Positions 27,039 to 37,890 are shown, counted from the first letter of the stretch. The stretch is 64,000 bases of DNA from Niveibacterium sp. SC-1 (GCF_038235435.1 NZ_CP151275.1:3596001-3660000); one strand, 5' to 3'. Translations and numbers: made by a program. The notes: generated by a model from the sequence alone, not told the origin.

Positions 27039-27977
27039 ATGCTGATCCGTCGCCCCACCGATATCCCGCCCTCCGAAATCACCTCCGAGACGCTCTACCG
27101 TGGTCGCCGCCTCTTCGTGCGCGACATGGGGCTCGCCGGACTGGCCTTCGCGGGGCTCTCGCTGCCCGGTCTCGCCGGCGCGGCCAAACTGCCGGGCGTG
27201 ACCAAGAGCCCGCTCTCCGTCACGGAGACGCCGACGCCCTTCAAGTCGGTGACCGGCTACAACAACTACTACGAATTCGGCACCGACAAGGGCGATCCCG
27301 CCGAGCGCGCCGCCGCGCTCAAACTACGGCCGTGGAGCGTCCGGGTCGAAGGCCTGTGCGCGAAGCCGCGCACCTTTGCGATCGAGGATCTGCTCAAGCT
27401 CGCGCCTATCGAAGAGCGCATCTACCGGATGCGCTGCGTCGAAGGCTGGTCCATGGTCATTCCCTGGGACGGTTTCCCGCTCTCCGCCCTGCTCAAGCAG
27501 GTCGAACCCACGGGCAGCGCAAAGTTCGTCGAGTTCACCAGCGCCGCCGACGAGAAGAGCATGGTCGGCCTGGGTCGGCGCATCCTCGACTGGCCCTACA
27601 CCGAAGGCCTGCGCCTGGACGAGGCCATGCATCCGCTCACCATCCTCGCGGTCGGTCTCTATGGCGAGGAGCTGCTCGGCCAGAACGGCGCGCCAATCCG
27701 CCTGGTCGTGCCCTGGAAGTACGGCTTCAAGGGCGCCAAGTCGCTGGTACGCATCCGCCTCGTGGACAAGCAACCCGCCACCGCCTGGAACAACGCCGCG
27801 CCCGAGGAGTACGGCTTCTACTCGAACGTCAATCCGACCGTCGACCATCCGCGCTGGAGCCAGGCGAGCGAGCGGCGCCTGGGCGAATTCTCCAAGCGCA
27901 GGACGCTGATGTTCAACGGCTACGCGGACCAGGTCGCGAGCCTTTACAACGGCATGGACCTGCGCAAGTTCTTCTGA
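27039..27977 (+). CDS. msrP: Protein-methionine-sulfoxide reductase catalytic subunit MsrP
   Basis: 312 residues. A twin-arginine signal ([10 protein letters not shown] then a hydrophobic stretch ending LAGAA) exports the folded molybdoenzyme. The molybdopterin ligand is Cys133 in [11 protein letters not shown], and [17 protein letters not shown] and the end NGMDLRKFF are typical. MsrP reduces methionine sulfoxide in periplasmic proteins, using electrons from the quinone pool via MsrQ. The stop overlaps the msrQ start (TGATG). Confidence 0.95.
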   Translation: MLIRRPTDIPPSEITSETLYRGRRLFVRDMGLAGLAFAGLSLPGLAGAAKLPGVTKSPLSVTETPTPFKSVTGYNNYYEFGTDKGDPAERAAALKLRPWSVRVEGLCAKPRTFAIEDLLKLAPIEERIYRMRCVEGWSMVIPWDGFPLSALLKQVEPTGSAKFVEFTSAADEKSMVGLGRRILDWPYTEGLRLDEAMHPLTILAVGLYGEELLGQNGAPIRLVVPWKYGFKGAKSLVRIRLVDKQPATAWNNAAPEEYGFYSNVNPTVDHPRWSQASERRLGEFSKRRTLMFNGYADQVASLYNGMDLRKFF

Positions 27978-28639
27978 TGGCGCGCCAATCCTTTATCCAA
28001 GCGGGGCTGCGCAATCCCGGCCCGCGCACGCTCCTCGCGATCAAGCTCGGGCTCTTCCTCGCGGCCTCGCTGCCCTTCCTCTGGTACCTGCGTGCCTTGC
28101 TGCAGGACGCGCTGGGCGCCAATCCAATCGAGGCGATCACCCACGCGAGCGGCGAATGGACGCTGCGCTTCCTCCTCATCACGCTCGCGATCACGCCGCT
28201 GCGCAAGCTCAGCGGCCTGCACTGGCTGGTACGGCTGCGCCGCATGCTCGGGCTCTTCGCCTTCTTCTATGTGAGCCTGCACTTCATCACCTACCTGTGG
28301 CTGGACCAGTTCTTCGACTGGGACGGCATCGCCCACGACATCGTCAAGCGCCCCTTCATCACAGTGGGCTTTGCCGCCTTCGTGCTGATGATCCCGCTCG
28401 CGGCGACCTCCTTCAACGCGGCGATCCGCGCGCTCGGCGGACGTCGCTGGCAAGCGCTCCATCGCAGCATCTACGCGATCGCAATCCTCGGGGTCATCCA
28501 TTTCTGGTGGCTGGTCAAACGCGATATCAGCGAGCCGCTGATCTACGCCCTGCTGCTTGCCTTGCTGCTCGGCGTGCGCATGTGGTGGCGCGAGCAGGAA
28601 CGGCGCCGTCAGTTGCAGCGCGTCGTGGCCTCCGCCTGA
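27977..28639 (+). CDS. msrQ: Heme-containing membrane partner MsrQ
   Basis: 220 residues with about six membrane segments. Histidines in FYVSLHFITYLWLDQ, RWQALHRSIYAIAI and GVIHFWWLVKRD are at the heme-ligand positions of the family, and TGxW-like GEWTLRFLLITLAITPLRKL is conserved. MsrQ carries electrons from quinol to MsrP. Together they repair oxidised periplasmic proteins, useful beside the copper efflux operon that follows. Confidence 0.93.
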   Translation: MARQSFIQAGLRNPGPRTLLAIKLGLFLAASLPFLWYLRALLQDALGANPIEAITHASGEWTLRFLLITLAITPLRKLSGLHWLVRLRRMLGLFAFFYVSLHFITYLWLDQFFDWDGIAHDIVKRPFITVGFAAFVLMIPLAATSFNAAIRALGGRRWQALHRSIYAIAILGVIHFWWLVKRDISEPLIYALLLALLLGVRMWWREQERRRQLQRVVASA

Positions 28640-28673
28640 CGCAGGTCATTCCGGCATCCCTGCGGCGTGCGCC

Positions 28674-28679
28674 TATAAT
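28674..28679 (+). promoter_or_regulatory. -10 box (TATAAT) upstream of the small exported protein gene
   Basis: Consensus TATAAT with no evident -35 partner. The expected start point is within a base or two of the GTG at 28687, so the transcript would be nearly or fully leaderless if that start is right. Confidence 0.45.
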
Positions 28680-28686
28680 TCGCACC

Positions 28687-29067
28687 GTGCGCGCACTGCT
28701 CCATTCCGCCCGTCTCGCTTGCTTTTTCGCCCTGGTGCTGGTCTGCGCCCAGCTGGCCACGGTCGCGTATGCCTGCGCGAAATCCTCGGCCGCCGCAATG
28801 GAACCAGTGTCGATGGCGGGCATGCCGGACTGCCACAAGGCCCAGCACGCGGAGTCTCCGGTCCTCTGCAAGGCCCATTGCCAGAAAGACTCCCAGTCAG
28901 CCGAGCTGAAGATCCCCGCGCCCAGTCTGCCGGTGCTCGTAGCGCTGTTCTTCCTTGCACCGACGGCCGAAGCCGCGCAGCTGCGCAGCGTCGCGCCGCC
29001 CACTCCTCCCACGCTCGCCGCGGCCTCGCCGCCCCTGCGCGTCCAGTACCAGGTCTTCCGCAACTAG
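28687..29067 (+). CDS. Small exported cysteine- and histidine-containing protein upstream of cusCBA
   Basis: 126 residues from a GTG start. The N-terminus has a signal-like hydrophobic segment ending VAYACA (about residue 29). The middle contains MAGMPDCHKAQHAE and VLCKAHCQKD, a cluster of methionine, cysteine and histidine that could bind copper or silver. A second hydrophobic stretch (LPVLVALFFLAP) and a proline-rich tail follow. Proteins like this (DUF2946-like) often precede copper efflux operons; I infer a metal-related role from position and residue content only. The GTG start is weak because no ribosome binding site is visible. Confidence 0.55.
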   Translation: MRALLHSARLACFFALVLVCAQLATVAYACAKSSAAAMEPVSMAGMPDCHKAQHAESPVLCKAHCQKDSQSAELKIPAPSLPVLVALFFLAPTAEAAQLRSVAPPTPPTLAAASPPLRVQYQVFRN

Positions 29068-29206
29068 GTCCGCCACCGATCGCCCCGCGCGTTCGGAAGG
29101 CCTGTCACGCATTGCCCGCGCACGCACCACGGCTATCGCCCGTGAATGGCCGCGCAGCTGACGCTCCGCCCGAACGCATAGAACAACGATCGCGTGGAGA
29201 ACCTCC

Positions 29207-30439
29207 GTGTACCAACGCTCATTCTTGCGCCCGCGCCTTCTCGCGCTGGCAGCTGCCTCACTGGCGGCAAGCGCGCCCACCTGGGCGCTGAATCTCGACC
29301 AGGCCCTGGACGCCGCACTGGCGCGCGCCCCTGAACTCAACGCCAGCACCGCGGCCACCTCTGCCGCCCGTGCGCTGACGCAATCTGCGGGCGCGCTCCC
29401 GGACCCGCGGCTCGCCGTGTGGGTGGACGACTTGCCCACCAGCGGCGACGAGGCCTATCGCGTCGACCGTTCCAAACGCATGGTCAGCCTCATGCAGGAG
29501 GTGCCCAGCGGCGCGCGACGCGAAGCCGAACGCCGCATCGCCGAAGCCCGTCTGCAGGGCAGCGAAGCCCAGGCGCGCAATGCGCGGATCAGCGTACGGC
29601 GCGAGACCACATTGGCCTGGCTGGGTCTGCATTTCCTCGCGCGCAAGTCGGAGGTGCTCGACGCGCAGCACGCGGAGGTCCAGCGCAGCGAGGCCGCGAG
29701 CCTTGCAGCCATCAAGGGCGGCGGCGCGCCGGCCGCAGCCCTGCTCGCGCGCCTGGAGCGCAACCAGCTCGACGACGCGCAGGACGAACTGCGCCGCGAC
29801 ACTGCACGCGCCCGCGCCGAGCTGGCACGCTGGACCGGCGAGGACGCCGCGCGCGAACCCGCCAGCGGCTCCCTGCCCGTCTGGCTGACCCAGCCCTCTC
29901 CCGCCGATGAAGATCTCGAGCGCCAGCCGGAAGTCCACCTGGCCAGCACGCAGCTTTCGGAGGCGCAAAGCGAGCTGAGCCTTTCCGAAGCAGGTCGCAG
30001 CCCCGACTGGAGCGTGGAGCTGGGCGCCGGGCAAGACGCCATGAGCCAGAACATGGCGATGGTGAAGTTCACCGTCAGCCTGCCGGTCTTCACCGGCTCG
30101 CGCCAGGACCCACAGATCGCGGCCGCGCAGGCCGCGGTGCTCAAGAGCGAGGCTGAACGCGCGGCGCGGGTTGCCGACTTTCGCCGCGAAGCGCAGAGCC
30201 TGCGCGCGGAGGAAGCCGCACTCGCCGCGCAGCTCGCCCGTCTCGACACCGAGACCCTGCCCCTGCTCGACCAGCAAGTCGCGCTCGCGCTTGCCGCAAT
30301 GCGCGGCGGCGGCAACAGCGCCGTTGTGCTCGACGCTCGCAAGAGCCGCCTCGCCGCCCAGATGCGCGGCATCGATCTCGAATCCCGCCTCGCCGCCACC
30401 CGTGCGCGCCTGCATTTCCTCGCCGGAGCCCAGGAATGA
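29207..30439 (+). CDS. cusC: CusC/CzcC-type outer-membrane factor
   Basis: 410 residues from a GTG preceded by GGAGA. A signal peptide ends at SAPTWALN. The rest is a single TolC-family domain with two repeats, beginning LDQALDAALARAPELNAS, and with VKFTVSLPVFTGSRQDP in the barrel part. It forms the outer-membrane duct of the tripartite heavy-metal efflux pump together with the next two genes, and its stop overlaps the start of cusB (ATGA). The exact metal is set by CusA and CusB, which look copper/silver-type. Confidence 0.85.
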   Translation: MYQRSFLRPRLLALAAASLAASAPTWALNLDQALDAALARAPELNASTAATSAARALTQSAGALPDPRLAVWVDDLPTSGDEAYRVDRSKRMVSLMQEVPSGARREAERRIAEARLQGSEAQARNARISVRRETTLAWLGLHFLARKSEVLDAQHAEVQRSEAASLAAIKGGGAPAAALLARLERNQLDDAQDELRRDTARARAELARWTGEDAAREPASGSLPVWLTQPSPADEDLERQPEVHLASTQLSEAQSELSLSEAGRSPDWSVELGAGQDAMSQNMAMVKFTVSLPVFTGSRQDPQIAAAQAAVLKSEAERAARVADFRREAQSLRAEEAALAAQLARLDTETLPLLDQQVALALAAMRGGGNSAVVLDARKSRLAAQMRGIDLESRLAATRARLHFLAGAQE

Positions 30440-31998
30440 ACCGCATCGTCCTCACCACATCGCTCTGCGTCGCGCTCGCCCTGGGTGCCGCCGGCGGCTG
30501 GTACGCAGCGCAGTCGCGCCAGCCCGGCCACGTCACACAGACCCGCTCCGAGGCAGCCCCCCAAGGCCGAGTGCTCTACTGGTACGACCCGATGAAGCCC
30601 GACGTCCATTTCGACAAGCCGGGCAAGTCCCCCTTCATGGACATGGAGCTGGTCCCGCGTTACGCCGAGGACGGCGCCTCCGCCGAGGGTGTGCGCATCG
30701 ACCCGACACTCACCCAGAACACCGGCGTGAAGCTCGCCAAGGCGGCGCGCGGTGAGATCGCCGATGACGTGGAGGTCGCGGGTACCGTGGCCTTCAACGA
30801 TCGCGATGTCGTCAACGTCCAGGCCCGCACCGGCGGCATCGTCGAGCGCGCCTATCCCCATACCGTCGGCGACGTCGTCACGGCCGGCGCGCCGCTGGCG
30901 GATATCCGCGTGCCGGAGTGGGCCGCCGCGCAGTACGAATACCTGGCCCTGCGTGGCGACGCCGAACTCGCCGCCGCGGCCCGCGCGCGTCTCCTGCAAC
31001 TGGGCATGAGCGAATCCCAGGTGAAGCACCTGGAACGCAGCGGCGAAGCCCAGGCCGTCGTCACCGTCAGCGCACCGCGCGCGGGAATGATCGCCGAGCA
31101 CGGCGTGCGCGAAGGCATGACCGTCTCCCCCGGCACGCCGCTGGCCCAGATCCGCGGTCTTGCAAGCGTCTGGGTCGAAGCCGACGTACCCGAAGCGCAG
31201 TCCGCCGGCCTGAAGGTCGGCGCCCGCGCGCAGGTACGGCTCGCCGCGCAGCCCGAAGCGCTGCTGGAGGGGCGTGTTGTCGCGCTGGTGCCCGAGCTGC
31301 GTGCCGACACGCGCACCGTGCGGGTCCGCGTGGAGTTGCCCAACAAACAAGGCACGCTGCGACCGGGCATGGTGGCGCGCATCGCGCTTGCGCCCGCTAC
31401 GGGCACCGCGGCGCTCTGGGTGCCGAGCGAGACAGTCATCGCCACCGGCAGGCGGCATGTGGTGATCGTGGCCGAAGAGGGCGGACGCTTCGTGCCCGTC
31501 GAGGTCTCGGTCGGACGCGAACGCGGCGGGCGCAGCGAAGTACTTGCGGGGCTCACGGAGGGCCAGCAGGTGGTCGCCTCAGGCCAGTTCATGATCGATT
31601 CCGAAGCCAGCCTGCGCGGTGTGCTCGCGCGCATGGGCACCGGGACAAGCTCGGCGACGTCCCCGGAGCCCGCGGGCTCCAAGTCCGTCTCACGCGAGGC
31701 GCCAGGGCATGGGGCTCAGGGGCACGATGGACACGCCCACGAGGAACCCGCGCACGAAGCAACCGCCGCCCCGGAAGGCACCGGCACGGTGGTCGCGATC
31801 GGCAAGGACACGATCACCCTCGCCCACGACCCGCTGCCCGAGCTGAACTGGCCGGCGATGACCATGCCCTTTCCCGTGATGGACCCGCATGCGCTGCACG
31901 GCGTGAAGGTCGGCGACCGGGTGAAGTTCAGCCTGATGATGCACGGCCAGCAGGCCATGATCGACACGCTCTCCCGCGTCGAGGGAGACAAGCGATGA
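30436..31998 (+). CDS. cusB: CusB-type periplasmic adaptor with fused CusF-like domain
   Basis: 520 residues. Signal-anchor at 1-25; a heavy-metal-binding domain at about 49-76 ([20 protein letters not shown] and MELVP); adaptor barrel-sandwich, beta-barrel and membrane-proximal parts to about 395; a His-rich linker ([18 protein letters not shown]); and at about 450-520 a CusF-like OB domain with [14 protein letters not shown], where Trp and two Met are the copper/silver ligands. CusF usually is a separate chaperone, so delivery and pump are combined here. The family's role is to pass Cu(I)/Ag(I) to CusA. ATGA overlaps on both sides. Confidence 0.9.
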   Translation: MNRIVLTTSLCVALALGAAGGWYAAQSRQPGHVTQTRSEAAPQGRVLYWYDPMKPDVHFDKPGKSPFMDMELVPRYAEDGASAEGVRIDPTLTQNTGVKLAKAARGEIADDVEVAGTVAFNDRDVVNVQARTGGIVERAYPHTVGDVVTAGAPLADIRVPEWAAAQYEYLALRGDAELAAAARARLLQLGMSESQVKHLERSGEAQAVVTVSAPRAGMIAEHGVREGMTVSPGTPLAQIRGLASVWVEADVPEAQSAGLKVGARAQVRLAAQPEALLEGRVVALVPELRADTRTVRVRVELPNKQGTLRPGMVARIALAPATGTAALWVPSETVIATGRRHVVIVAEEGGRFVPVEVSVGRERGGRSEVLAGLTEGQQVVASGQFMIDSEASLRGVLARMGTGTSSATSPEPAGSKSVSREAPGHGAQGHDGHAHEEPAHEATAAPEGTGTVVAIGKDTITLAHDPLPELNWPAMTMPFPVMDPHALHGVKVGDRVKFSLMMHGQQAMIDTLSRVEGDKR

Positions 31999-34900
31999 TC
32001 GCCGGACTGATCCATTGGTCGATCCGCAACCGTTTCCTCGTCCTGCTCGCGACCGTGATGCTGGCGGCATGGGGCGTGTGGGCCGTGCGCAGCACGCCGG
32101 TCGATGCCCTGCCCGATCTCTCCGACGTGCAGGTGATCATCCGCACGCCCTGGCCCGGGCAGGCGCCACGCATCGTCGAGGACCAGGTCACCTATCCGCT
32201 CACCACCACCATGCTCTCGGTGCCCGGCGTGAAGACGGTGCGCGGCTACTCCTTCTTCGGTGACTCCTATGTCTATGTGCTCTTCGACGATCACACCGAT
32301 CTGTACTGGGCGCGCTCGCGGGTACTCGAATATCTGAACCAGGCGCAGGGCCGCCTGCCGGCCGGCGTGCGGCCCGCCCTGGGGCCGGACGCGACCGGCG
32401 TGGGCTGGATCTTCGAATACGCGCTGGTGGATCGCAGCGGCCGCCACGGGCTCGCGGAGCTGCGCAGCCTGCAGGACTGGTTCCTGCGCTACGAGCTCAA
32501 GACCCTGCCCAACGTGGCAGAGGTCGCCGCGGTGGGGGGCATGGTCAAGCAGTACCAGATCGTGCCCGACCCGGTGAAGCTCGCCGGCTACGGCATCACC
32601 GCCGACGCGCTGACGGAAGCCGTAGGCAAGGCCAACGCGGAAGCCGGTGGCTCGGTGCTGGAACTGGCCGAGGCCGAGTACATGGTGCGCGCCACGGGCT
32701 ACCTCAAGAGCCTGGACGACTTCCGCGCCATCCCGCTCAAGACGGTGGGCGGCATCGTCGTGCGCCTGGGCGACGTGGCGCGGGTGCAGGTCGGCCCGGA
32801 GATGCGTCGTGGCATCGCCGAGCTCGACGGCCAGGGCGAAGTGGCGGGCGGCGTGGTGATCCTGCGCAGCGGCAAGAACGCGCGCGAAACGATCGCCGCC
32901 GTCAAGGCGAAACTCGAAACGCTCAAGGGCAGCCTGCCACCGGGTGTGGAGGTGGTGACCACCTACGACCGCAGCGAACTCATCGACCATGCGGTGAGCA
33001 ATCTCTCGCACAAGCTGCTGGAGGAGTTCATCGTGGTCGCGCTGGTCTGCGCGCTCTTCCTCTGGCACCTGCGCTCCGCCCTGGTCGCGATCATCACGCT
33101 GCCGCTGGGCGTGCTGGCCGCCTTCATCGTCATGCGCTACCAGGGCATCAACGCCAACATCATGTCGCTCGGCGGTATCGCGATCGCCATCGGCGCGATG
33201 GTGGATGCCGCGGTGGTGATGATCGAGAACGCACACAAGAAGCTCGAAGCCTGGCAGACGCAGCATCCGGGCGAGACGCTGGTCGGCGACGCGCGCTGGC
33301 GATTGATCGGCGAGGCCGCGGCCGAGGTCGGGCCAGCGCTCTTCTTCAGCCTGCTGATCATCACGCTCTCCTTCGTTCCGATCTTCACGCTGGAAGCGCA
33401 GGAAGGGCGCCTCTTCGGCCCGCTCGCCTATACCAAGAGCTACGCGATGGCGGCCGCGGCAGGGCTTTCCATCACTCTGGTGCCGGTGCTGATGGGCTAC
33501 TGGATCCGTGGCCGGATTCCGGACGAGCATCGCAATCCGCTCAACCGCTGGTTGATCGCGCTCTACCAGCCCCTGCTCGCGCGCGTGCTGCGCTTTCCCA
33601 AGGCGACACTGGCGATCGCGGCGCTGATCTTCCTCACCACCCTGATCCCGGCAATGCGCCTGGGCGGCGAGTTCCTGCCGCAGATGGATGAGGGTGACCT
33701 GCTCTACATGCCCAGCGCGCTGCCCGGCCTCTCCGCCGGCAAGGCGGGCGAACTCCTGCAGCAGACCGACCGCCTGATCAAGACCGTGCCCGAGGTAGCG
33801 CGTGTGTTCGGCAAGGCGGGGCGTGCCGACAGCGCCACCGACAACGCGCCGATGGAGATGTTCGAGACCACCATCCAGTTCAAGCCGCGCAGCGAGTGGC
33901 GGGCCGGCATGACGCCGGAAAAGCTGGTGGCGGAACTCGACCGCGTGGTGCGCGTGCCGGGGCTCGCCAACATCTGGGTGCCACCGATCCGCAACCGCAT
34001 CGACATGCTCGCCACCGGCATCAAGAGCCCGATCGGCGTGAAGGTGGCGGGCAGTGATCTCGCCGAGATCGAACGGACGGCGCTGCAGATCGAGCGCATC
34101 GCGCGCACGGTGCCGGGTGTGTCCTCCGCACTGGCCGAGCGGCTCTCCGGCGGGCGCTACATCGATGTGGATGTGGACCGCGAGATGGCCGGCCGCTACG
34201 GCCTCAACGTGACCGATGTGCAGTCGGTGGTCACGCGGCTCATCGGCGGCGAGAACATCGGCGAGACCATCGAAGGCACGGCGCGCTATCCGATCAACCT
34301 GCGCTACCCGCGCGAGATCCGCGACTCGGTGGACGCGCTGCGCAACCTGCCAGTGCTCACGCCGGCGGGTGCGCAGATCACGTTGGGCACGGTCGCGCGC
34401 ATCGCCGTCACGGATGGGCCGCCGATGCTCAAGAGCGAGAACGGGCGGCTCTCCTCCTGGGTGTACATCGACGTGCGTGATCGCGATCTGTCGACGGTCG
34501 TCCATGCCCTGCAGGAAGCCGTCGCCCGCGAGCTCAAACCCGAACCCGGCATCAGCGTGGGGTATTCGGGTCAGTTCGAATATCTCGAACGCGCCAACGC
34601 GCGCCTCAAGCTCGTGGTGCCCGCGACGCTCGCGATCATCTTCGTACTGCTCTACCTCACCTTCCGGCGCATCGACGAAGCCGTGCTGATCATGGCCACC
34701 CTGCCCTTCGCCCTGGTCGGCGGCATCTGGTTCCTCGACCTGCTCGGCTACCACCTCTCGGTGGCAACCGGCGTCGGCTTCATCGCGCTCGCCGGGGTCT
34801 CGGCGGAGTTCGGGGTGATCATGCTGCTCTATCTCAAGCATGCCCTGGACGCGCGCGCAGACAGGAGCGCGCCGAGCGTGGAGGCCGCCATCACCGAAGG

Positions 34901-35105
34901 CGCGGTGCAGCGGGTACGCCCCAAGGCGATGACGGTCGCGACCATCCTGGTCGGCCTCCTGCCCATCCTGTGGGGCGGCGGCGCGGGCTCGGAAGTGATG
35001 AGCCGGATCGCCGCACCCATGGTGGGCGGCATGATCACCGCGCCGCTCTTGTCGATGTTCGTGGTGCCTGCGGCCTATCTGCTGATGCGTCGGCCGCGGC
35101 GCTGA
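31995..35105 (+). CDS. cusA: CusA-type RND heavy-metal efflux pump
   Basis: 1036 residues with the RND plan: a first membrane helix, a large periplasmic loop, helices 2-6, a second loop and helices 8-12. Motifs [39 protein letters not shown] (shortened here) and [16 protein letters not shown] are those of the heavy-metal branch. Methionines in [21 protein letters not shown] and [14 protein letters not shown] match the three-Met Cu(I)/Ag(I) site of E. coli CusA. It exports metal from periplasm and cytosol using proton flow. The regulatory pair CusRS is not in the window. No terminator is obvious in the 177 bases that follow. Confidence 0.92.
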   Translation: MIAGLIHWSIRNRFLVLLATVMLAAWGVWAVRSTPVDALPDLSDVQVIIRTPWPGQAPRIVEDQVTYPLTTTMLSVPGVKTVRGYSFFGDSYVYVLFDDHTDLYWARSRVLEYLNQAQGRLPAGVRPALGPDATGVGWIFEYALVDRSGRHGLAELRSLQDWFLRYELKTLPNVAEVAAVGGMVKQYQIVPDPVKLAGYGITADALTEAVGKANAEAGGSVLELAEAEYMVRATGYLKSLDDFRAIPLKTVGGIVVRLGDVARVQVGPEMRRGIAELDGQGEVAGGVVILRSGKNARETIAAVKAKLETLKGSLPPGVEVVTTYDRSELIDHAVSNLSHKLLEEFIVVALVCALFLWHLRSALVAIITLPLGVLAAFIVMRYQGINANIMSLGGIAIAIGAMVDAAVVMIENAHKKLEAWQTQHPGETLVGDARWRLIGEAAAEVGPALFFSLLIITLSFVPIFTLEAQEGRLFGPLAYTKSYAMAAAAGLSITLVPVLMGYWIRGRIPDEHRNPLNRWLIALYQPLLARVLRFPKATLAIAALIFLTTLIPAMRLGGEFLPQMDEGDLLYMPSALPGLSAGKAGELLQQTDRLIKTVPEVARVFGKAGRADSATDNAPMEMFETTIQFKPRSEWRAGMTPEKLVAELDRVVRVPGLANIWVPPIRNRIDMLATGIKSPIGVKVAGSDLAEIERTALQIERIARTVPGVSSALAERLSGGRYIDVDVDREMAGRYGLNVTDVQSVVTRLIGGENIGETIEGTARYPINLRYPREIRDSVDALRNLPVLTPAGAQITLGTVARIAVTDGPPMLKSENGRLSSWVYIDVRDRDLSTVVHALQEAVARELKPEPGISVGYSGQFEYLERANARLKLVVPATLAIIFVLLYLTFRRIDEAVLIMATLPFALVGGIWFLDLLGYHLSVATGVGFIALAGVSAEFGVIMLLYLKHALDARADRSAPSVEAAITEGAVQRVRPKAMTVATILVGLLPILWGGGAGSEVMSRIAAPMVGGMITAPLLSMFVVPAAYLLMRRPRR

Positions 35106-35282
35106 AACCGGCCTCGGGCGACTGGCTCCCCGGCGCTGCCCACAGACGATGCGGGTCGCGCCGGAAAGGTGCCTTGCAGATCAGTACTCGTGTTGAGCCA
35201 GGGCCAGGCTGTCGCCAATCGCCAAGCGACTGGCGCCGTGCAGAGGCATCAAATCAAGAGCCGGATGCCGCTGTACTCACAC

Positions 35283-35927
35283 TCAGCGCTCTGGCCCCCC
35301 AGGCGCCTCGTCGCTCGCCGCACTGCTGGCGTATTCGGGACGGTCGCGCGCCGGCAAGGCGTCGCGAAAGACTTCAAACGACTTCCAGGCGGGGACCGGC
35401 GGTGTGTAGCCGTCTCTGGGCGCGTAGACCGAGGCTTCGACCATCTGCATCTTGTGGATGTAGCGCGGGCAGTTGGGGAAGATCTTCTCCACCGCGACGC
35501 GGATGATGAACACCGATCCCGCGTACTCGGATCTGAGGGGATCGTCTTCCGCGATCTGTGCGCGGCCGCTCACCCGGATCCGCTTCTGCTTTTCAAAGTC
35601 GATGAACAGCAGGCCGACCTGCGGATTCAGCAGCACGTTGCCCCACGATCGGTACATGCCATTGCCGTCGTAGTCCGGCAAGGCGAGCGTCCGTTCATCT
35701 AGAACGCGCACGAACCCGGGCAGGCCGCCCTTGTACGAACAGTCCGGGCGGCCCTGCGCGTCGGCCGATGCGACAAAGACCATCGAACAGGCTTCGATGA
35801 AGCTGCGGTCTTCCGGCGTGAAGGCCGCGTGGACAGTGACCTGCACCAGCCGGTCGGCGATTGCGCGCGTATCGCGAACGTCCTGAAGGCGCCGCATGCC
35901 TTCGTGGTACATGGCATCGCTGTCCAT
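35283..35927 (-). CDS. Pyridoxamine 5'-phosphate oxidase-like flavin-binding protein
   Basis: 214 residues. The core is the split-barrel fold: FIEACSMVFVASADAQGRPDCSYKGG is the first strand pair, then TLALPDYDGNGMYRSWGNVL and NPQVGLLFIDFEKQKRIRVSG. PNPOx-like proteins bind FMN or F420 and act on various substrates; genuine PdxH is ruled out by length and missing motifs. The C-terminal 40 residues contain NCPRYIHKMQ, seen in the subgroup sometimes annotated as general stress or phosphohydrolase-like proteins. Function unknown. Confidence 0.8.
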   Translation of the reverse strand: MDSDAMYHEGMRRLQDVRDTRAIADRLVQVTVHAAFTPEDRSFIEACSMVFVASADAQGRPDCSYKGGLPGFVRVLDERTLALPDYDGNGMYRSWGNVLLNPQVGLLFIDFEKQKRIRVSGRAQIAEDDPLRSEYAGSVFIIRVAVEKIFPNCPRYIHKMQMVEASVYAPRDGYTPPVPAWKSFEVFRDALPARDRPEYASSAASDEAPGGPER

Positions 35928-36071
35928 CGCCCCTCCCGCTACCCGGATATTGATGAGCCTTTACCCAAGGTAGACCCGGAACGAGGGGTTTGCTGGAGGA
36001 CGCCGGAGGACCGCGTCCACCCGGTGACCGGCAGGCCTTAACGGTAAAGCGAGGCCCGCCACGGATCACCT

Positions 36072-36995
36072 TCAATGCGGCGCGAGGAAGTCCTGCACCG
36101 CCTTGATCGTTGGCGCCGGCGCTTCCTCCATCAGCCAATGGCCCGAGCCCGTCACGACGAGTTCGGTTACGTCACTGGCCGCGTTGCGCATCACCGCAGC
36201 CTCATTCGCGCCGAAGGACTTCTCGCCGCCGATGGCGAGCACCGGCATGGTGAGCGGGGTCTTCACCGATTCGGCGTTGTCCTCGGCGTCCTTGCGGATG
36301 GACTGGAACTGCGCGAAGGCGGCCTTCATTGCGCCGGGGCGCGCATACAGTTTTGCGTAATGAACTCGCGTAGCTTCGTCGACCTTCTTCGGGTCGCCGG
36401 CGAAGTCGTTCCAGAAACGATCGAGATAGATGCGCTCGCGGCCATGCACCAGGCGCTCCATGTCCTTGCCGCCCAGGTCGAAGTGCCACAGCGGCGGCCA
36501 GCGCACGATCTGTTCCCATGGCGCTACGCCCGGCACCGGTGCGTCCATCACGACGAGTCGGGTCGTCTTGTCCGGATAGCGCGCCGCATACGCATAGGCG
36601 ACCATCGTGCCGATGTCGTGGCCGATGATGTCGGCCTTGTCGATGCCCAGCTTGTCCAGCACCGCGCGGATGTCCGCCGCCTGGGTCTTCTTGTCGTAGC
36701 CACCGGCGGGTATCGAGGACAAGCCCATGCCGCGCAGGTCCGGCACCACGACGCGATGATCCTTCGCCAGCGCCACGGCGAGCGGCGTCCACATGTCGCC
36801 GGTGTCGCCAAAGCCGTGGATCAACACGACGGCCGGGCCGCTGCCGCCGACGCGCACGTGAATGCGCGCGCCTTCGGTCTGGATGTCCTCGATCTTGAAC
36901 GTGGACGGATAGGGCCGGGTCTCGGCCCGCGCCGGGAGCGCGGCTGACATTGCGATGAGGCCGGCGGCAAGCAGGGTCTTGAGCGGACTGGACAT
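36072..36995 (-). CDS. Exported alpha/beta hydrolase (epoxide hydrolase/haloalkanoate dehalogenase-like)
   Basis: 307 residues with a signal peptide ending PARAETRPYP (cleavage near residue 24). The alpha/beta hydrolase fold follows: VVLIHGFGDTGDMW (oxyanion loop), the nucleophile elbow IIGHDIGTMVAYAYA with aspartate as nucleophile, and the C-terminal GSGHWLMEEAP histidine. An aspartate nucleophile points to the epoxide hydrolase or haloacetate dehalogenase branch rather than esterases. It lies 14 bases downstream of the SDR gene, both under the probable control of the divergent LysR gene at 38020. Confidence 0.85.
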   Translation of the reverse strand: MSSPLKTLLAAGLIAMSAALPARAETRPYPSTFKIEDIQTEGARIHVRVGGSGPAVVLIHGFGDTGDMWTPLAVALAKDHRVVVPDLRGMGLSSIPAGGYDKKTQAADIRAVLDKLGIDKADIIGHDIGTMVAYAYAARYPDKTTRLVVMDAPVPGVAPWEQIVRWPPLWHFDLGGKDMERLVHGRERIYLDRFWNDFAGDPKKVDEATRVHYAKLYARPGAMKAAFAQFQSIRKDAEDNAESVKTPLTMPVLAIGGEKSFGANEAAVMRNAASDVTELVVTGSGHWLMEEAPAPTIKAVQDFLAPH

Positions 36996-37009
36996 GGCGC
37001 GGCTCCCGA

Positions 37010-37777
37010 TCAGGTACGGGTGATGGAGACGCCACCATCGACCAGCGAGGCCGTGCCGGTAACGAAGGACGAATCGTCCGAGGCGAGGTAGAGGACCGCG
37101 CGTGCCAGTTCCTCGGGCTTTGCGACGCGCTTGAGCGCATGCAGGTTCGTCACGAAGGCCTGCGCCTCCGGCGTGTTGTTCTTGTCGCGGTACATGTCGG
37201 TATCCACGGCGCCGGGGAGCACGGCGTTGACGCGCACGCCTTGCGGACCGAACTCGGCGGCGAGCGTCTGCGTCAGGCCGATCAGGCCGGACTTGCTGGC
37301 GGCATAGGCGGCCACGCCCGGGAAGGAAAAGGTGTGGCCGACGAAGGTGGAGGTGAAGATCACCGAGCCGCCGCCGTTCTTGAGCATCTGCGCGATCTGG
37401 TGCTTGGCGCCGAGGAAGGAGCCGGTGAGATTGATCGCCAGGGTGTCGTTCCAGCCCGCTTCCGATACTTCGGTGCTCGGGCCGCCTTCGCCCAGCGTGC
37501 CGGCATTGTTGAAGGCGACGTCCAGCTGGCCATACTGCTCGACGGCGAGCGCCACCAGCGCCTTGGCGTAGTCCTCGCTGCGCACGTCGCCAGCGAGCGC
37601 GACGGCCTTGCCACCGGCCGCGACGATGCCGGTGATGAGCTTGTCCAGCTCTGCCTGCCGGCGGGCGCCGACAACCAGCCTGGCGCCTTCGGCGGCGAAG
37701 AGCTGCGCGGCCGCGTAGCCAATTCCGGAACTGGCGCCCGTGATCAGGGCCACCTTGCCTTCGAGTCGCTTGCTCAT
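37010..37777 (-). CDS. Short-chain dehydrogenase/reductase
   Basis: 255 residues of the classical SDR type: cofactor motif TGASSGIG, NNAG, catalytic serine in SVIFTSTFVGH, and YAASKSG with the active Tyr and Lys. GARRQAEL after strand 2 suggests NADP preference. It oxidises or reduces an alcohol/ketone of unknown identity. First gene of a two-gene operon with the exported hydrolase. Divergent from the LysR gene. GGAGAAC precedes the ATG. Confidence 0.9.
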   Translation of the reverse strand: MSKRLEGKVALITGASSGIGYAAAQLFAAEGARLVVGARRQAELDKLITGIVAAGGKAVALAGDVRSEDYAKALVALAVEQYGQLDVAFNNAGTLGEGGPSTEVSEAGWNDTLAINLTGSFLGAKHQIAQMLKNGGGSVIFTSTFVGHTFSFPGVAAYAASKSGLIGLTQTLAAEFGPQGVRVNAVLPGAVDTDMYRDKNNTPEAQAFVTNLHALKRVAKPEELARAVLYLASDDSSFVTGTASLVDGGVSITRT

Positions 37778-37879
37778 GATCGTTCTCCTTGGGGCAGTGA
37801 GAGAGGGGATGGGTGACCCGAGTCTGGCGCGCGCAAAGGCATTGCAGAAGACGGCCAGGGGCGGAACTGCCTTCCGGAT

Positions 37880-37890
37880 TTGTCGAACAA
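37880..37890. promoter_or_regulatory. Possible LysR operator between SDR and lysR
   Basis: TTGT-CGA-ACAA, a short inverted repeat in an AT-richer part of the 242-base divergent gap. Position fits a shared operator; the motif is too short for certainty. Confidence 0.25.

Noticed and set aside
31716..34841. A 1041-codon open frame on the minus strand under cusBA
   Set aside because: Low-complexity His/Arg/Asp composition, no recognisable domain, and fully antisense to a well-conserved RND pump.
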